Shown here: positions 44,306-53,537 of the stretch, piece by piece
How the letters are laid out: each line of letters opens with the position of its first letter
Numbering within the stretch: the first letter of the stretch is position 1
Assembly (NCBI GenBank): GCA_013214965.1
Contig: JABSRU010000011.1
Coordinates: 1 to 64,000, forward strand
DNA from: Gammaproteobacteria bacterium
GTDB taxonomy: Bacteria; Pseudomonadota; Gammaproteobacteria; Enterobacterales; Psychrobiaceae
Reading direction: 5' to 3'
DNA length: 64,000 bases
Program-made: the position numbers and the translations under genes
Notes under the pieces: model-generated
What the model was told of the DNA's origin: nothing
Seen by the model: the letters and a program-made list of their open reading frames with translations, nothing else
Databases searched by the model: none

Positions 44306-45868
44306 TTAAGCTTTGTTGGCGGTAATGTATAAATCACCGGCAACTTTCACCCGTAATCGCACCGCACCGTCTGGCGCATAGGCTAGTGGGGTTTCACCGA
44401 TATCTAACAAGACAATGGATTCTTTAATCGCCCCTAACGATATGGCTTGCGCAATCGCTTGTTCCTTTGCTTGAGCAATGGCGTTATCGCGGCCGACTTT
44501 GTCATAGGAAATAACAATATCAATTTCACCAGCGACCTGAGCAATGGAGGCGCCAATTGCATTGGCCACACCTGCATGCTCTGGAATAATGATGTTCGAG
44601 ACCCCGGGGATATCACGATTAATCAGCACTGAGCCGCCGCCTACTAAGATTAATGGTAATGCTGTAGCGCTAGTTTTCATCCGATCAACACCGTCACTGA
44701 GTGTTTGATGAATTTGTGATACGGCTTGCTCGATCAGTTGTTCTGATAAATGCTCAACCCGTGATTTATCGCCAAAATCTGCATAACCAGCGGCGACCGC
44801 GATATCACTGGTCGTTAGCGTATCACCGCCAAAAACTAAGCTTTTTTCTAGTAGCTGGTAACCGACTGACTGCGGGCCAATGGTTAATTTATCTGAATGT
44901 TGTTTAACTAAGGAGCCTCCGCCTAAGCCCATGGCTAATACGTCTGGCATTCTGAAGTTGGTACGAACGCCACCAATATCAACCGTTACCGACGATTCAC
45001 GAGGAAAACCATTGCTTAGCATCCCTATATCCGTGGTGGTGCCACCAATATCAGCTACTAGTGCATCTTTTAATCCCGATAAGTAGGCCGCGCCACGCAT
45101 ACTGTTGGTTGGTCCTGAAGCAAAGGTTAATACGGGATATTTTTCAACATATTCAGCACTCATCAAGGTGCCATCGTTTTGGCTGATAAAAAACGGTGCA
45201 TTAATGTCGAGCTGATCTAAGGCGTTGCGGAAGGCATTAACGACGTCATGTGATAAATCGGCGAGACAAGCGTTCATGATGGTGGCATTTTCACGCTCTA
45301 ATATGCCACTGCGACCGACTTGATGGGACAATGAAATAGCAACGTCGCCCATGATTTGACGCACCAGTTCTTCGGCTCGTAACTCCATTTTACCATTGAT
45401 TGTTGAGAACAATCCTGTAATGGCAACGGTTTTAATGCCTTTATTTTTTAAGTCATGGGCGGCATTAATTAACGCGGCTTCATCGAGCGGTGAATTGATG
45501 CGACCATCGAATTGGTAACCGCCGCGAATGATATAACGATGACTGCCTATTTCAGTCAAAATATCTTCTGGCCAATCTAACAAGGGCGGAATACCTTGAG
45601 CAGCCGGTAAACAAATACGGATAATACCAACATCTAATAGATTTTTTCGTTCGACAAAAGCATTGGTAAAGTGAGTCGTCCCAATCATCACACATTGAAT
45701 TTGTGCGGGGGTTATACCTGATTGATCTAGTACGGTGGTAATGGCATTAATTATGCCGTCACTGACATTTTGACTTGTTGCTTGTTTGCAAGAAGCTAAT
45801 ATTTGATCGCCGTTCATTAACGCAGCATCAGTATTAGTTCCGCCAACATCGACACCTATTCTCATCAT
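44306..45868 (-). CDS. Hydantoinase/oxoprolinase-family protein (HyuA-like)
   Basis: A 520-residue ATP-dependent amidohydrolase of the ASKHA fold. Phosphate-binding loops are MRIGVDVGGTNTDAALMNGD at the N-terminus and ALVADIGGTTTDIGML in the middle. VMIGTTHFTNAFVERKNL and LSHQVGRSGILERENATIMN are typical of hydantoinase A/5-oxoprolinase subunits. Length is shorter than full HyuA (about 690), as is usual for the kind paired with DUF917. AAGGA lies 5 nt before the first ATG. It is the first gene of the five-gene minus-strand operon and is preceded by two direct repeats that may bind the regulator. Confidence 0.92.
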   Translation of the reverse strand: MMRIGVDVGGTNTDAALMNGDQILASCKQATSQNVSDGIINAITTVLDQSGITPAQIQCVMIGTTHFTNAFVERKNLLDVGIIRICLPAAQGIPPLLDWPEDILTEIGSHRYIIRGGYQFDGRINSPLDEAALINAAHDLKNKGIKTVAITGLFSTINGKMELRAEELVRQIMGDVAISLSHQVGRSGILERENATIMNACLADLSHDVVNAFRNALDQLDINAPFFISQNDGTLMSAEYVEKYPVLTFASGPTNSMRGAAYLSGLKDALVADIGGTTTDIGMLSNGFPRESSVTVDIGGVRTNFRMPDVLAMGLGGGSLVKQHSDKLTIGPQSVGYQLLEKSLVFGGDTLTTSDIAVAAGYADFGDKSRVEHLSEQLIEQAVSQIHQTLSDGVDRMKTSATALPLILVGGGSVLINRDIPGVSNIIIPEHAGVANAIGASIAQVAGEIDIVISYDKVGRDNAIAQAKEQAIAQAISLGAIKESIVLLDIGETPLAYAPDGAVRLRVKVAGDLYITANKA

Positions 45869-45943
45869 TATTGTCCTTATCTGTGTTTAGTGATAGCTCG
45901 AGTTACCAAGCTGTTAACATTAAACATACAAGGATTTAACGGG

Positions 45944-45971
45944 TGGGTAGGTTGTTACTTTGGGTAGGTTG
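45944..45971. promoter_or_regulatory. Two 11-bp direct repeats, candidate MalT-type boxes
   Basis: TGGGTAGGTTG occurs at 45944-45954 and again at 45961-45971, identical and 17 bp apart start to start. The first copy is preceded by a further GGG. They lie 76-103 bp upstream of the hydantoinase gene start. MalT-type activators bind G-rich directly repeated boxes of about 10 bp, so the pair fits the co-encoded MalT-like regulator. The link is inference. Confidence 0.6.
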
Positions 45972-45979
45972 AGTTATTT

Positions 45980-46753
45980 CTATTGATTGATAGTAATGTC
46001 ACCCTTAGCGATAAGTTCAGCATATGCGATGGTTAATTTTGTTAGTAATTGCGGATCAGATCCTAAACTTAAACCAATAAATCCTGAATAAACGACCGCT
46101 GGAAGCACTATTTTTACTGAATTTTGTGGCAGGTTAAGCAACTGTAATTGTTCTGCTAAATATTTTGGACTGGCCATAATTAAATCCCCTCGACCTTTTA
46201 ATAGCATACCGACACATTGTTTGAAACTGGCCACAAATCTTGTATTGATAAATTTATGGGTATTAACAAATTGAGAACTAGATGAGTATTTTTGGGTGAT
46301 AAAACGATAATTGACTAAGTCAGCTATTGAATTTGCCGTGATGTTTGAATTTGCACGAGTGTAAAAATAAATTTGATCACCATTGAATATTTTACCAATC
46401 CAATGAAATTTGTTTTCACGTTCAGGGGTTCGGTAAATGGTATAAATAAGGGTGTTCTTATTCTTTAAAGCCTTTTGATAGGCTCTAGCCCATGGATAAA
46501 TATTAATCTGGTATAGAATGTTGGCATGCTCTAATATTTTATGAATAGTTCTGGTTGAGCTGCCAACAATTTTTCCATCTTTTATATAGCTGTAAGGCCA
46601 ATATTCTTCGGTGACCACGTTAATTATTTGCGGTTTGTTTGGTAAAGTATTCGCCGATACTGCGAGCACAGCGATGAATAGGACTGCATAGATAATCAAA
46701 GAAAGGGTTAAATATCGACTTGGGTTAATACTATTACAATTTGAATTCATCAT
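45980..46753 (-). CDS. Periplasmic substrate-binding-like protein (PBPb fold)
   Basis: A 257-residue protein with an N-terminal hydrophobic segment (YLTLSLIIYAVLFIAVLAVS, probably a signal peptide). The amino-acid-binding-type fold follows: INVVTEEYWPYSYIKDGKIV, ARAYQKALKNKNTLIYTIYR and MLLKGRGDLIMASPKYLAE. It is of the type common in Alteromonadales without an adjacent ABC transporter, and no permease is nearby. These orphan SBP_bac_3-like proteins may scavenge solutes or act as sensors. It is on the same strand as the hydantoinase operon, ends 112 bp before that operon's first start and is probably a separate unit. Confidence 0.85.
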   Translation of the reverse strand: MMNSNCNSINPSRYLTLSLIIYAVLFIAVLAVSANTLPNKPQIINVVTEEYWPYSYIKDGKIVGSSTRTIHKILEHANILYQINIYPWARAYQKALKNKNTLIYTIYRTPERENKFHWIGKIFNGDQIYFYTRANSNITANSIADLVNYRFITQKYSSSSQFVNTHKFINTRFVASFKQCVGMLLKGRGDLIMASPKYLAEQLQLLNLPQNSVKIVLPAVVYSGFIGLSLGSDPQLLTKLTIAYAELIAKGDITINQ

Positions 46754-46849
46754 AATGAAACCTTTGGATTGAGACCTAATAAATCAACAACTATTATTTA
46801 ATTTAACATGGTTGTGGCTGGGTATAAAATAAACGCTTTTATCTGTAGT

Positions 46850-46865
46850 CGTGATTAAGATCACA
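46850..46865. promoter_or_regulatory. Possible CRP site
   Basis: CGTGATTAAGATCACA differs from TGTGA-N6-TCACA at only the first base. It lies 97 bp upstream of the substrate-binding gene and 112 bp upstream of purC. Which gene it serves is unclear. Confidence 0.4.
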
Positions 46866-46976
46866 ATTACTGTCATCTCGCTCAAGATCTGCTATTATCG
46901 CCCCGCGTAACAGTGCAGCAGATCACATTTTTGATTCGCACTGATCTTAAACATTTCTAACACAGGGCAACGTTCA

Positions 46977-48080
46977 ATGCGTCTTGCAGATAAAGTATTA
47001 GCAGTTAATAACGATTTACCTATTCGCACCTCAGCACCCGTTCATAGCGGCAAAGTTCGCAGTGTTTATTGGTTAACGCCTGAAGATAGTGCCCGCTTGA
47101 TTAAAGATAAAGGCTATAATGTCGCGGCCGATGCGCCATTAGCGATTATGGTGATTAGCGATCGGATTTCAGCATTCGATTGTATCTGGCGTGGCGAAGG
47201 TGGCATGAATGGTGTACCAGGTAAAGGCGCAGCATTGAATGCTATTTCAAATCATTGGTTTAAATTGTTTAAAGATAATGGTTTGGCAGATAGTCATATT
47301 CTTGATATTCCGCACCCTTTTGTTTGGATCGTCCAAAAAGCCCGTCCAGTCATGATTGAGGCTATTTGCCGCCAATACATTACCGGTTCAATGTGGCGCG
47401 CCTATAGTAAAGGCGAAAGAGAATTTTGCGGTATTGAAATTAGTGATGGTCTAACCAAAGATCAAAAGCTGCCGTCATTATTAATGACCCCTTCGACTAA
47501 AGGTATTTTAACTGGCATTCCTGGTGTGCCAGCGGTTGATGATGTCAATATTACTCGCAGTGACATTGAGAATAACTTTAAAGCGTTTAATTTTAGCAAA
47601 ATTGAAGACATCCATTATTATGAAAAGTTATTACAACAAGGCTTTGATTTAATCAGCAGTGAACTTGATAAAATTGATCAAGTCTTCGTCGATACTAAGT
47701 TTGAGTTTGGTTATGTTACAGATGCCAGCGGCGCTGAAAAACTCATTTATATGGACGAAGTCGGCACACCCGATTCATCAAGAATTTGGGATGGTCCAAG
47801 TTACCGCAACGGTGTGGTGGTTGAAAACTCGAAAGAGGGCTTCCGTCAGTTATTACTGAAAAATTTCCCAGATCCAGACATCTTATTAAACAAAGATCGG
47901 ATGGTTGAGCGTACGGCACTAGCTGCTGACAATGAACTACCAGAATCGGTTCTAATGGATATCTCAACGACTTATATTGGGATTGCTGAAAAAATTACTG
48001 GTCAAACTATCGTGTTATCGGATAACCCAAAGGCTGAAATCATCGAGATTTTACGTCGTGACTACGATTTGATTGATTAA
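46977..48080 (+). CDS. purC: SAICAR synthase (phosphoribosylaminoimidazole-succinocarboxamide synthase)
   Basis: A 367-residue enzyme of purine synthesis that joins CAIR and aspartate using ATP. The N-terminal block [20 protein letters not shown] holds the Lys/Gly loop. Central signatures are [20 protein letters not shown] and [20 protein letters not shown], and [18 protein letters not shown] carries substrate and metal-binding residues. The length is the long form found in Shewanella, Vibrio and relatives, about 70-130 residues more than the Escherichia coli enzyme. No PurR box was found upstream. It is a single gene followed by a strong terminator. Confidence 0.95.
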   Translation: MRLADKVLAVNNDLPIRTSAPVHSGKVRSVYWLTPEDSARLIKDKGYNVAADAPLAIMVISDRISAFDCIWRGEGGMNGVPGKGAALNAISNHWFKLFKDNGLADSHILDIPHPFVWIVQKARPVMIEAICRQYITGSMWRAYSKGEREFCGIEISDGLTKDQKLPSLLMTPSTKGILTGIPGVPAVDDVNITRSDIENNFKAFNFSKIEDIHYYEKLLQQGFDLISSELDKIDQVFVDTKFEFGYVTDASGAEKLIYMDEVGTPDSSRIWDGPSYRNGVVVENSKEGFRQLLLKNFPDPDILLNKDRMVERTALAADNELPESVLMDISTTYIGIAEKITGQTIVLSDNPKAEIIEILRRDYDLID

Positions 48081-48095
48081 TTAAGGTTAATCATC

Positions 48096-48135
48096 GCAGG
48101 TTACTCGCCAAAGAGTAACCTGCTACTTTAACTTT
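48096..48135 (+). terminator. Terminator after purC
   Basis: A perfect 11-bp stem GCAGGTTACTC / GAGTAACCTGC (48096-48106 and 48113-48123) with a 6-nt loop and a T-rich tail (TACTTTAACTTTTACTTTC). Confidence 0.85.
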
Positions 48136-48196
48136 TACTTTCTTGATTTAACCAGCTATTATTTAAGGTAATTACATTAAATTTATAGGGCGTTAA

Positions 48197-49138
48197 ATGG
48201 ACATTTTATTTGAGTATTTGTTTAGAATAGAAGTATTTATTTTGGTACTGGCGGTGATTGTTTTAAAATCATCGGTGATCTTTGTGCCACAGAATCGAGC
48301 TTTTTTGATTGAACGCTTTGGTAAATACCAATCAACCCGTGAAGCAGGGTTAAATTTTCTTGTGCCATTCATTGACCACATTGGTGCCGACCGCTCACTT
48401 AAAGAACAAGCGGTTGATGTGCCAAGTCAAAGTGCGATTACCAAAGATAATATTTCCTTATCCGTCGATGGTGTATTGTACTTTCGGGTGCTAGACCCTT
48501 ACAAAGCCACCTACGGCGTTGATGATTATGTTTTTGCCGTGACACAACTGGCACAAACCACCATGCGTTCTGAATTAGGTAAAATGGAACTCGATAAAAC
48601 CTTTGAAGAACGTGACGTGTTAAATGTCAATATAGTTTCCTCGATTAATCAAGCGTCAGCGCCATGGGGCATTCAAGTGCTGCGTTATGAAATTAAAGAT
48701 ATTGTGCCGCCAAGTACCGTGATGGAAGCGATGGAAGCACAAATGAAAGCGGAACGGGTTAAGCGGGCACAAATTCTTGAATCGGAAGGGGATCGTCAAT
48801 CTGCGATTAACGTTGCCGAAGGGGCTAAACGTTCGGTGGTATTGAAAGCTGAAGCGGAGAAAGAACAGCAAGTATTACGAGCTCAAGGTGAAGCTCAAGC
48901 TATTTTAGCTGTGGCGGATGCACAGGCACAGGCGATAACAAAAGTCGGTGAAGCCGCCAATACCGAAGCGGGTCAAAAAGCGATTCAGCTCGACTTAGCC
49001 ACCAAAGCGATTGAAGCTAAAGCTGCAATCGCCAAAGAGTCTTCCGTGGTGTTATTGCCAGATAGCAGTACAGATGCTGCATCGATAGTGGCGCAGGCGA
49101 CGACCATTATTAATGCCTTAAATAACAAGGAAAAATAA
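48197..49138 (+). CDS. qmcA: SPFH/Band-7 membrane protein, QmcA-like
   Basis: A 313-residue protein. An N-terminal transmembrane segment (about residues 10-28) is followed by the Band-7 domain (about 25-180) with VPQNRAFLIERFGKYQSTRE and LNFLVPFIDHIGADRSLKEQ. A coiled-coil-rich Ala/Glu segment (about 195-275, KAERVKRAQILESEGDRQSA and so on) drives oligomerisation. QmcA-like proteins form ring- or cage-shaped assemblies on the inner membrane that shape membrane domains and proteolysis. The stop overlaps the next start (TAATG), so it is coupled to the NfeD-like gene, the standard pair. Confidence 0.92.
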   Translation: MDILFEYLFRIEVFILVLAVIVLKSSVIFVPQNRAFLIERFGKYQSTREAGLNFLVPFIDHIGADRSLKEQAVDVPSQSAITKDNISLSVDGVLYFRVLDPYKATYGVDDYVFAVTQLAQTTMRSELGKMELDKTFEERDVLNVNIVSSINQASAPWGIQVLRYEIKDIVPPSTVMEAMEAQMKAERVKRAQILESEGDRQSAINVAEGAKRSVVLKAEAEKEQQVLRAQGEAQAILAVADAQAQAITKVGEAANTEAGQKAIQLDLATKAIEAKAAIAKESSVVLLPDSSTDAASIVAQATTIINALNNKEK

Positions 49139-49590
49139 TGGAATACATTTTAGAACACCTGCCACAAACTTTTATCGTGATTGGTTTGATCTTATTAACC
49201 ATTGAAGTGGCGGTATTGGGTTTTTCAACCTTTGTGTTATTTTTTGTTGGTGTTGGAGCGATAGCTGCTGGAGTATTAATGACCCTCGGCGCTGTGCCTG
49301 CTACGGTTCTTAACTCGCTATTAGCCACTGCTATTATTTCAATCGTGGTCGCCATTGTTAGTTGGAAGCCACTAAAAGCGATGCAAAATAAAGTGGAAGT
49401 GAGTCATGTCACTAACGATATGATTGGGCATGAGTTTGTACTTAGTGATGATTTAACCGTTGGCCAAACGGTAATTTATCGTTACAGTGGTATTGATTGG
49501 AAAGTGCAATCTTCTCAATCGATGGTGATTGGAGCCCGAGTTAAGATTATTGCGATTGACGTTGGTTTGATGACGGTAGAGCCAGTCTAA
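49138..49590 (+). CDS. NfeD-family membrane protein
   Basis: A 150-residue short NfeD protein like Escherichia coli YbbK. Three transmembrane segments span about residues 10-75. A C-terminal OB-fold-like beta barrel follows (about 85-150), with VGQTVIYRYSGIDWKVQSSQ and ARVKIIAIDVGLMTVEPV. The short form lacks the ClpP-like protease domain. NfeD partners bind SPFH proteins and probably cap or tune their assembly. It overlaps qmcA by 1 nt and is followed by a terminator. Confidence 0.9.
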   Translation: MEYILEHLPQTFIVIGLILLTIEVAVLGFSTFVLFFVGVGAIAAGVLMTLGAVPATVLNSLLATAIISIVVAIVSWKPLKAMQNKVEVSHVTNDMIGHEFVLSDDLTVGQTVIYRYSGIDWKVQSSQSMVIGARVKIIAIDVGLMTVEPV

Positions 49591-49594
49591 ACAA

Positions 49595-49628
49595 AATAGC
49601 CATCGTTATTGAAGCGATGGCTTTTTTA
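49595..49628. terminator. Terminator between nfeD and lpxL-like gene
   Basis: The stem AGCCATCG / CGATGGCT (49598-49605 and 49615-49622) is followed by TTTTT on the plus strand and A-rich DNA on the left, so it can serve both convergent genes. Confidence 0.85.
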
Positions 49629-49630
49629 CG

Positions 49631-50554
49631 CTATAAATACAATGAAGGATCGTCTTCATTAGGCCTGGTTTTAAAGCGGCGATGGAGCCACATATACTGA
49701 CCAATCCCTTTCATAATACTTTTCTCAATTACTTTATTTGAAAAAATAGCATCTTGGGTATTATCACCGGTTGGAAAGTCAACTAATGGTGCACTAAGTT
49801 CAATTTCGTAGCCACTGCCATCACTTTTTCGAACGACATTGTAGGGAATAACATCACAATTAGTGCCCTTGGTTAAAATGCTAGCACCCACGACGGTTGC
49901 TGCCTCTTCTACACCAAAAAATGGCACGAACACGGCTTTGCGACGACCAAAATCTTGATCTGAGGTATACCACATCGCTTGACCATTATTGAGTGCTGCA
50001 ATCATGCCTCGAATGTCACGTTTATGGATTAAGTCTGTCGTGCGTAAACGGCCACATACTTGAAGGTATTCCATTAATGGATTGTTATGGGGGCGATAAA
50101 CCGCCGTTGGTCGCATATGGGTTGAGAATAATCGGCCGCCAATCTCTAAACAAAAACTATGAGTGGCAAACAATAACACCCCTTTACCTTGTGCTTTGGC
50201 TTGTTCAATATGTTCTAATCCGGTAAAAGTGACTAACTTATCCAGACGCCATTGCGGCCACCACCAAGCCATGCCTGTTTCAAATAGTGCGATGCCTAAT
50301 GATTCGTTATGGTCGTTTAAAATGTTAGCTCGCTGTTGTGCTGACATCTCAGGGAAACATAATTCAAGATTGCGTATCGCTGTTTTTTCACGTTTTTTAA
50401 TCAGCTTCATTAATAGTTTGCCGATCACTGCTCCCAGTTTTAATAACGCTTTATAAGGTAAAAGCGTCACTAATATCCATAATATTGAGATCCCAATCCA
50501 CAATAACCAATAACGGGGATGAATAAAACGGAGTTCGAACGAAGGCTTTTGCAA
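49631..50554 (-). CDS. lpxL: Lipid A late acyltransferase (LpxL/LpxM family)
   Basis: A 307-residue inner-membrane acyltransferase that adds a secondary acyl chain to lipid A. A transmembrane helix sits at about residues 14-34 (HPRYWLLWIGISILWILVTL). The catalytic H-x4-E lies in LLFATHSFCLEIGGRL (about 130-145). MWYTSDQDFGRRKAVFVPFF and the end MWLHRRFKTRP are typical of the family. The start is a TTG at 50554 with AGGA 7 nt upstream; alignment to the Escherichia coli LpxL start (HPRYWL at a similar distance) supports it. Which acyl chain it adds (lauroyl or myristoyl) is not visible. It is divergent from hldE. Confidence 0.9.
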   Translation of the reverse strand: MQKPSFELRFIHPRYWLLWIGISILWILVTLLPYKALLKLGAVIGKLLMKLIKKREKTAIRNLELCFPEMSAQQRANILNDHNESLGIALFETGMAWWWPQWRLDKLVTFTGLEHIEQAKAQGKGVLLFATHSFCLEIGGRLFSTHMRPTAVYRPHNNPLMEYLQVCGRLRTTDLIHKRDIRGMIAALNNGQAMWYTSDQDFGRRKAVFVPFFGVEEAATVVGASILTKGTNCDVIPYNVVRKSDGSGYEIELSAPLVDFPTGDNTQDAIFSNKVIEKSIMKGIGQYMWLHRRFKTRPNEDDPSLYL

Positions 50555-50673
50555 AACACAATCCTAAATATTAACAATAAGCTGCGTATTGTAGACCATG
50601 CAATAGTACATGTCTCGGTTTTGAGCTGAGTGCATGCTACAATCGCGATAAATAAAGTCTCAGGAATGACAAA

Positions 50674-52101
50674 ATGACCATCAGTTTACCGCAATTTAAC
50701 CAAGCCAAAGTTTTAGTGTTAGGGGATCTTATGTTAGATCGTTACTGGCATGGACCCACTGGGCGTATTTCGCCAGAAGCGCCTGTGCCTGTGGTTAAAG
50801 TCGAAGAAATTGAAGACCGGCCTGGTGGTGCAGCTAATGTTGCACTAAATATTGCGGCGCTGGGCAGTCAATGTGACATTATTGGGATCGTTGGTGATGA
50901 TGAGGCGGGGCGTATTCTCGCTCAAAAAATGCAAGCGTTAAATGTTACGGCCGATTTTTATCAGCAATCTGACATCCCAACGATTACTAAACTGCGGGTC
51001 ATTAGTCGTAATCAACAGTTAATTCGGTTAGATTTTGAAGAGCATGCTAGTAAAATACCATCGCACCCGTTACTTGAAAAATTAAGCAAGCGCTTAGCAC
51101 AAGCGAATGTCGTAATTTTATCCGACTATGCTAAAGGTGCACTAGACCAAGTGAGGAAAATGATCACACTTTGTCGTGACGCAAACACGCCGGTAATGAT
51201 TGATCCAAAGGGCAGTGATTTTTCACGTTATCGCGGTGCGACATTATTAACCCCCAATATGGGCGAATTTGAAGCAGCGGTTGGCCACTGTGTTGATGAT
51301 AATGATTTAGTGGAAAAAGGGCAAACATTAATGGTTGAACTTGATTTACAAGCACTTCTTGTCACCCGCTCTGAGCATGGCATGACCTTGTTACGTCGTG
51401 ATCAACAAGAATTACACTTTCCGGCCATGGCTCGTGAAGTCTATGATGTAACTGGTGCTGGCGATACCGTGATTTCAGTGTTGGCAGCAGCGTTTGCAGC
51501 GGGTTCAGATTTAGAACAAGCCTGTGCTTTAGCGAATATTGGCGCGGGTGTGGTGGTAGGTAAGTTAGGTACCTCATCGGTCAGTATTGTTGAATTAGCG
51601 GGGGAAATTGCTAAGAATCATCCGGAAGTCGGTTATGGGGTGGTGACGGAGCAGCAACTTAAAATTTGCATTGCCGCGGCGAAAGCCCGTGGTGAAACAG
51701 TGGTGTTAACCAATGGCTGTTTTGATATTTTACATGCGGGTCATGTTTCTTATTTGGGGCAAGCGGGGACATTAGGCGATCGATTAATTGTGGCGGTTAA
51801 CGATGACGCCTCGGTGAAGCGGCTAAAAGGTGAAGCGCGACCAATTAACCCGACCAATCGTCGAATGGCGGTGTTGGCTGGCTTAGGCGCGGTAGATTGG
51901 GTCGTTAGTTTTAGCGAAGATACCCCACAGCGTTTGATTGGTGAGCTATTGCCCGATCTGCTGGTTAAAGGTGGTGACTATCTACCAGAGCAAATAGCCG
52001 GTGGAGCAGAAGTGATAGCCAATGGCGGTGAAGTTAAAGTGCTTAATTTTGAAGATGGCTGTTCAACCTCTAAAATCATCGCCGCTATTCGTAATAAATG
52101 A
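50674..52101 (+). CDS. hldE: Bifunctional heptose kinase/adenylyltransferase
   Basis: A 475-residue bifunctional enzyme of LPS core heptose synthesis. The N-terminal ribokinase-like half (about residues 1-318) carries [40 protein letters not shown] and the late catalytic block [20 protein letters not shown] with Asp. The C-terminal half (about 345-475) is the adenylyltransferase with [20 protein letters not shown]. It phosphorylates heptose-7-phosphate at C1 and, after phosphatase action, adenylates it. It overlaps xseA by 4 nt (ATGA) and is divergent from lpxL, another lipid A/LPS gene. Confidence 0.96.
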   Translation: MTISLPQFNQAKVLVLGDLMLDRYWHGPTGRISPEAPVPVVKVEEIEDRPGGAANVALNIAALGSQCDIIGIVGDDEAGRILAQKMQALNVTADFYQQSDIPTITKLRVISRNQQLIRLDFEEHASKIPSHPLLEKLSKRLAQANVVILSDYAKGALDQVRKMITLCRDANTPVMIDPKGSDFSRYRGATLLTPNMGEFEAAVGHCVDDNDLVEKGQTLMVELDLQALLVTRSEHGMTLLRRDQQELHFPAMAREVYDVTGAGDTVISVLAAAFAAGSDLEQACALANIGAGVVVGKLGTSSVSIVELAGEIAKNHPEVGYGVVTEQQLKICIAAAKARGETVVLTNGCFDILHAGHVSYLGQAGTLGDRLIVAVNDDASVKRLKGEARPINPTNRRMAVLAGLGAVDWVVSFSEDTPQRLIGELLPDLLVKGGDYLPEQIAGGAEVIANGGEVKVLNFEDGCSTSKIIAAIRNK

Positions 52102-53465
52102 GCCCTGATATGACAAGTTCAAGTAATCAAAATGTCTACAATGTGTCCAAACTTAATAATGAGATCAAACGATTACTTGAGGGTAATTTTGGTCGAGTAT
52201 GGCTTAGTGGCGAAATTTCTAACTTTGTTGCTGCGTCGTCAGGACATTGGTATTTCACCCTAAAAGATCATAAGTCACAAATAAAGTGTGCAATGTTTCG
52301 TGGCCGTAATCGCAGTGTTAGTTTTTTACCGAAAAACGGTCAGCAAATATTGGTGAAGGCCAATATCAGTGTTTATGAGCCTCGTGGCGATTATCAATTA
52401 TTGATTGATATAATGGATGTGGCGGGTGACGGTTTATTACAACAACAATTTGAACAGTTAAAGTGTCAGTTAGCTGCCGAAGGTCTGTTTGCAAGTGAGC
52501 ATAAAAAAGCGTTACCGAGTTCGCCAAAAACTATCGGCGTTGTTACGTCGCCAACAGGGGCGGCGGTGCGTGATATCATCTCAGTATTACAGCGACGTAA
52601 CCCGACGGTTAATATCATTATTTATCCGACGTTAGTGCAAGGCGCGCAAGCGAGTAATGATATTATTAACGCGATTAACATCGCCAATCAACGCAATGAG
52701 GTTGATTTATTGATTGTCGGCCGTGGTGGCGGTTCACTGGAAGATTTATGGTGCTTTAATGATGAAGCGTTGGCTCGGACTATTTTTAATTCTCAACTGC
52801 CGATTATCAGTGCTGTTGGTCATGAAATTGACATTACTATTAGTGATTTTGTTGCCGACTATCGTGCGCCAACGCCGTCGGCGGCCGCTGAGATTGCCGT
52901 TGATACCACGGAAGAACTACGTCATCGCTTGCATTATTGTCAGCAGCATTTAACCAGTTCGATCAACGCGATATTAGCGCAACGGCAATTAAAATTACAG
53001 CAATTACAGCAACGTTTGGTGAGTCAAGATCCTAAATATCGGCTGCAACAGCAAGCGCAATATTTAGATGAAATGACCACTCGTTTAACCCGCGCAATGA
53101 CGTTACGGTTAAATAATCAGCGTTATAAAATGGGTCAATTGTCGCAACGTCTGCTGGCTAAAAACCCTCAGGGTGCACTCAATCAAAGTGTCGAACGCAG
53201 TAAACAATTAGAGCTGCGATTGCACCAAGCGATAAAAAGCATGTTAAAGACCAAACAAGCGTCATTGCATGCCACACTGCGAGAACTTAATAGTGTTAGC
53301 CCTCTAGCAACCTTAGAACGTGGTTACAGTATTACGGTTGATGAGCATAATCAGGTGATTAGTGATTTGAAAGGGTTAAAACCACAGCAAAAAATTATTA
53401 GTCGTTTAGCTCAAGGCACCATCACCTCAGTGATTGAGCGGGTCGACGCTATTTGTAATAAATAG
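52098..53465 (+). CDS. xseA: Exodeoxyribonuclease VII large subunit
   Basis: A 455-residue catalytic subunit. The OB-fold lies at about residues 10-110 ([20 protein letters not shown] and [16 protein letters not shown]). The nuclease core (about 130-330) has [40 protein letters not shown] and [21 protein letters not shown] coiled-coil C-terminal part (about 265-455) binds several XseB subunits. It degrades single-stranded DNA into oligonucleotides. The start overlaps the stop of hldE (ATGA), so translation is coupled, although the two functions are unrelated. The usual neighbour guaB is not here. Confidence 0.95.
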   Translation: MSPDMTSSSNQNVYNVSKLNNEIKRLLEGNFGRVWLSGEISNFVAASSGHWYFTLKDHKSQIKCAMFRGRNRSVSFLPKNGQQILVKANISVYEPRGDYQLLIDIMDVAGDGLLQQQFEQLKCQLAAEGLFASEHKKALPSSPKTIGVVTSPTGAAVRDIISVLQRRNPTVNIIIYPTLVQGAQASNDIINAINIANQRNEVDLLIVGRGGGSLEDLWCFNDEALARTIFNSQLPIISAVGHEIDITISDFVADYRAPTPSAAAEIAVDTTEELRHRLHYCQQHLTSSINAILAQRQLKLQQLQQRLVSQDPKYRLQQQAQYLDEMTTRLTRAMTLRLNNQRYKMGQLSQRLLAKNPQGALNQSVERSKQLELRLHQAIKSMLKTKQASLHATLRELNSVSPLATLERGYSITVDEHNQVISDLKGLKPQQKIISRLAQGTITSVIERVDAICNK

Positions 53466-53482
53466 GCATATAAATGAGTGAT

Positions 53483-53522
53483 AAAAAAGCCATATCCATT
53501 AGTAACGGATATGGCTTTTTTC
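53483..53522. terminator. Terminator between xseA and the NCS2 permease gene
   Basis: A perfect 15-bp stem from AAAAAAGCCATATCC (53483-53497) to its complement at 53507-53520 with a 9-nt loop. The A-run and T-run at the ends let it act for both convergent genes. Confidence 0.9.
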
Positions 53523-53537
53523 AACGGTAAAACTCGT

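Noticed and set aside
46754-46976. PurR operator before purC
   Set aside because: No ACGCAAACGTTTGCGT-like palindrome is present; only a CRP-like site was seen.
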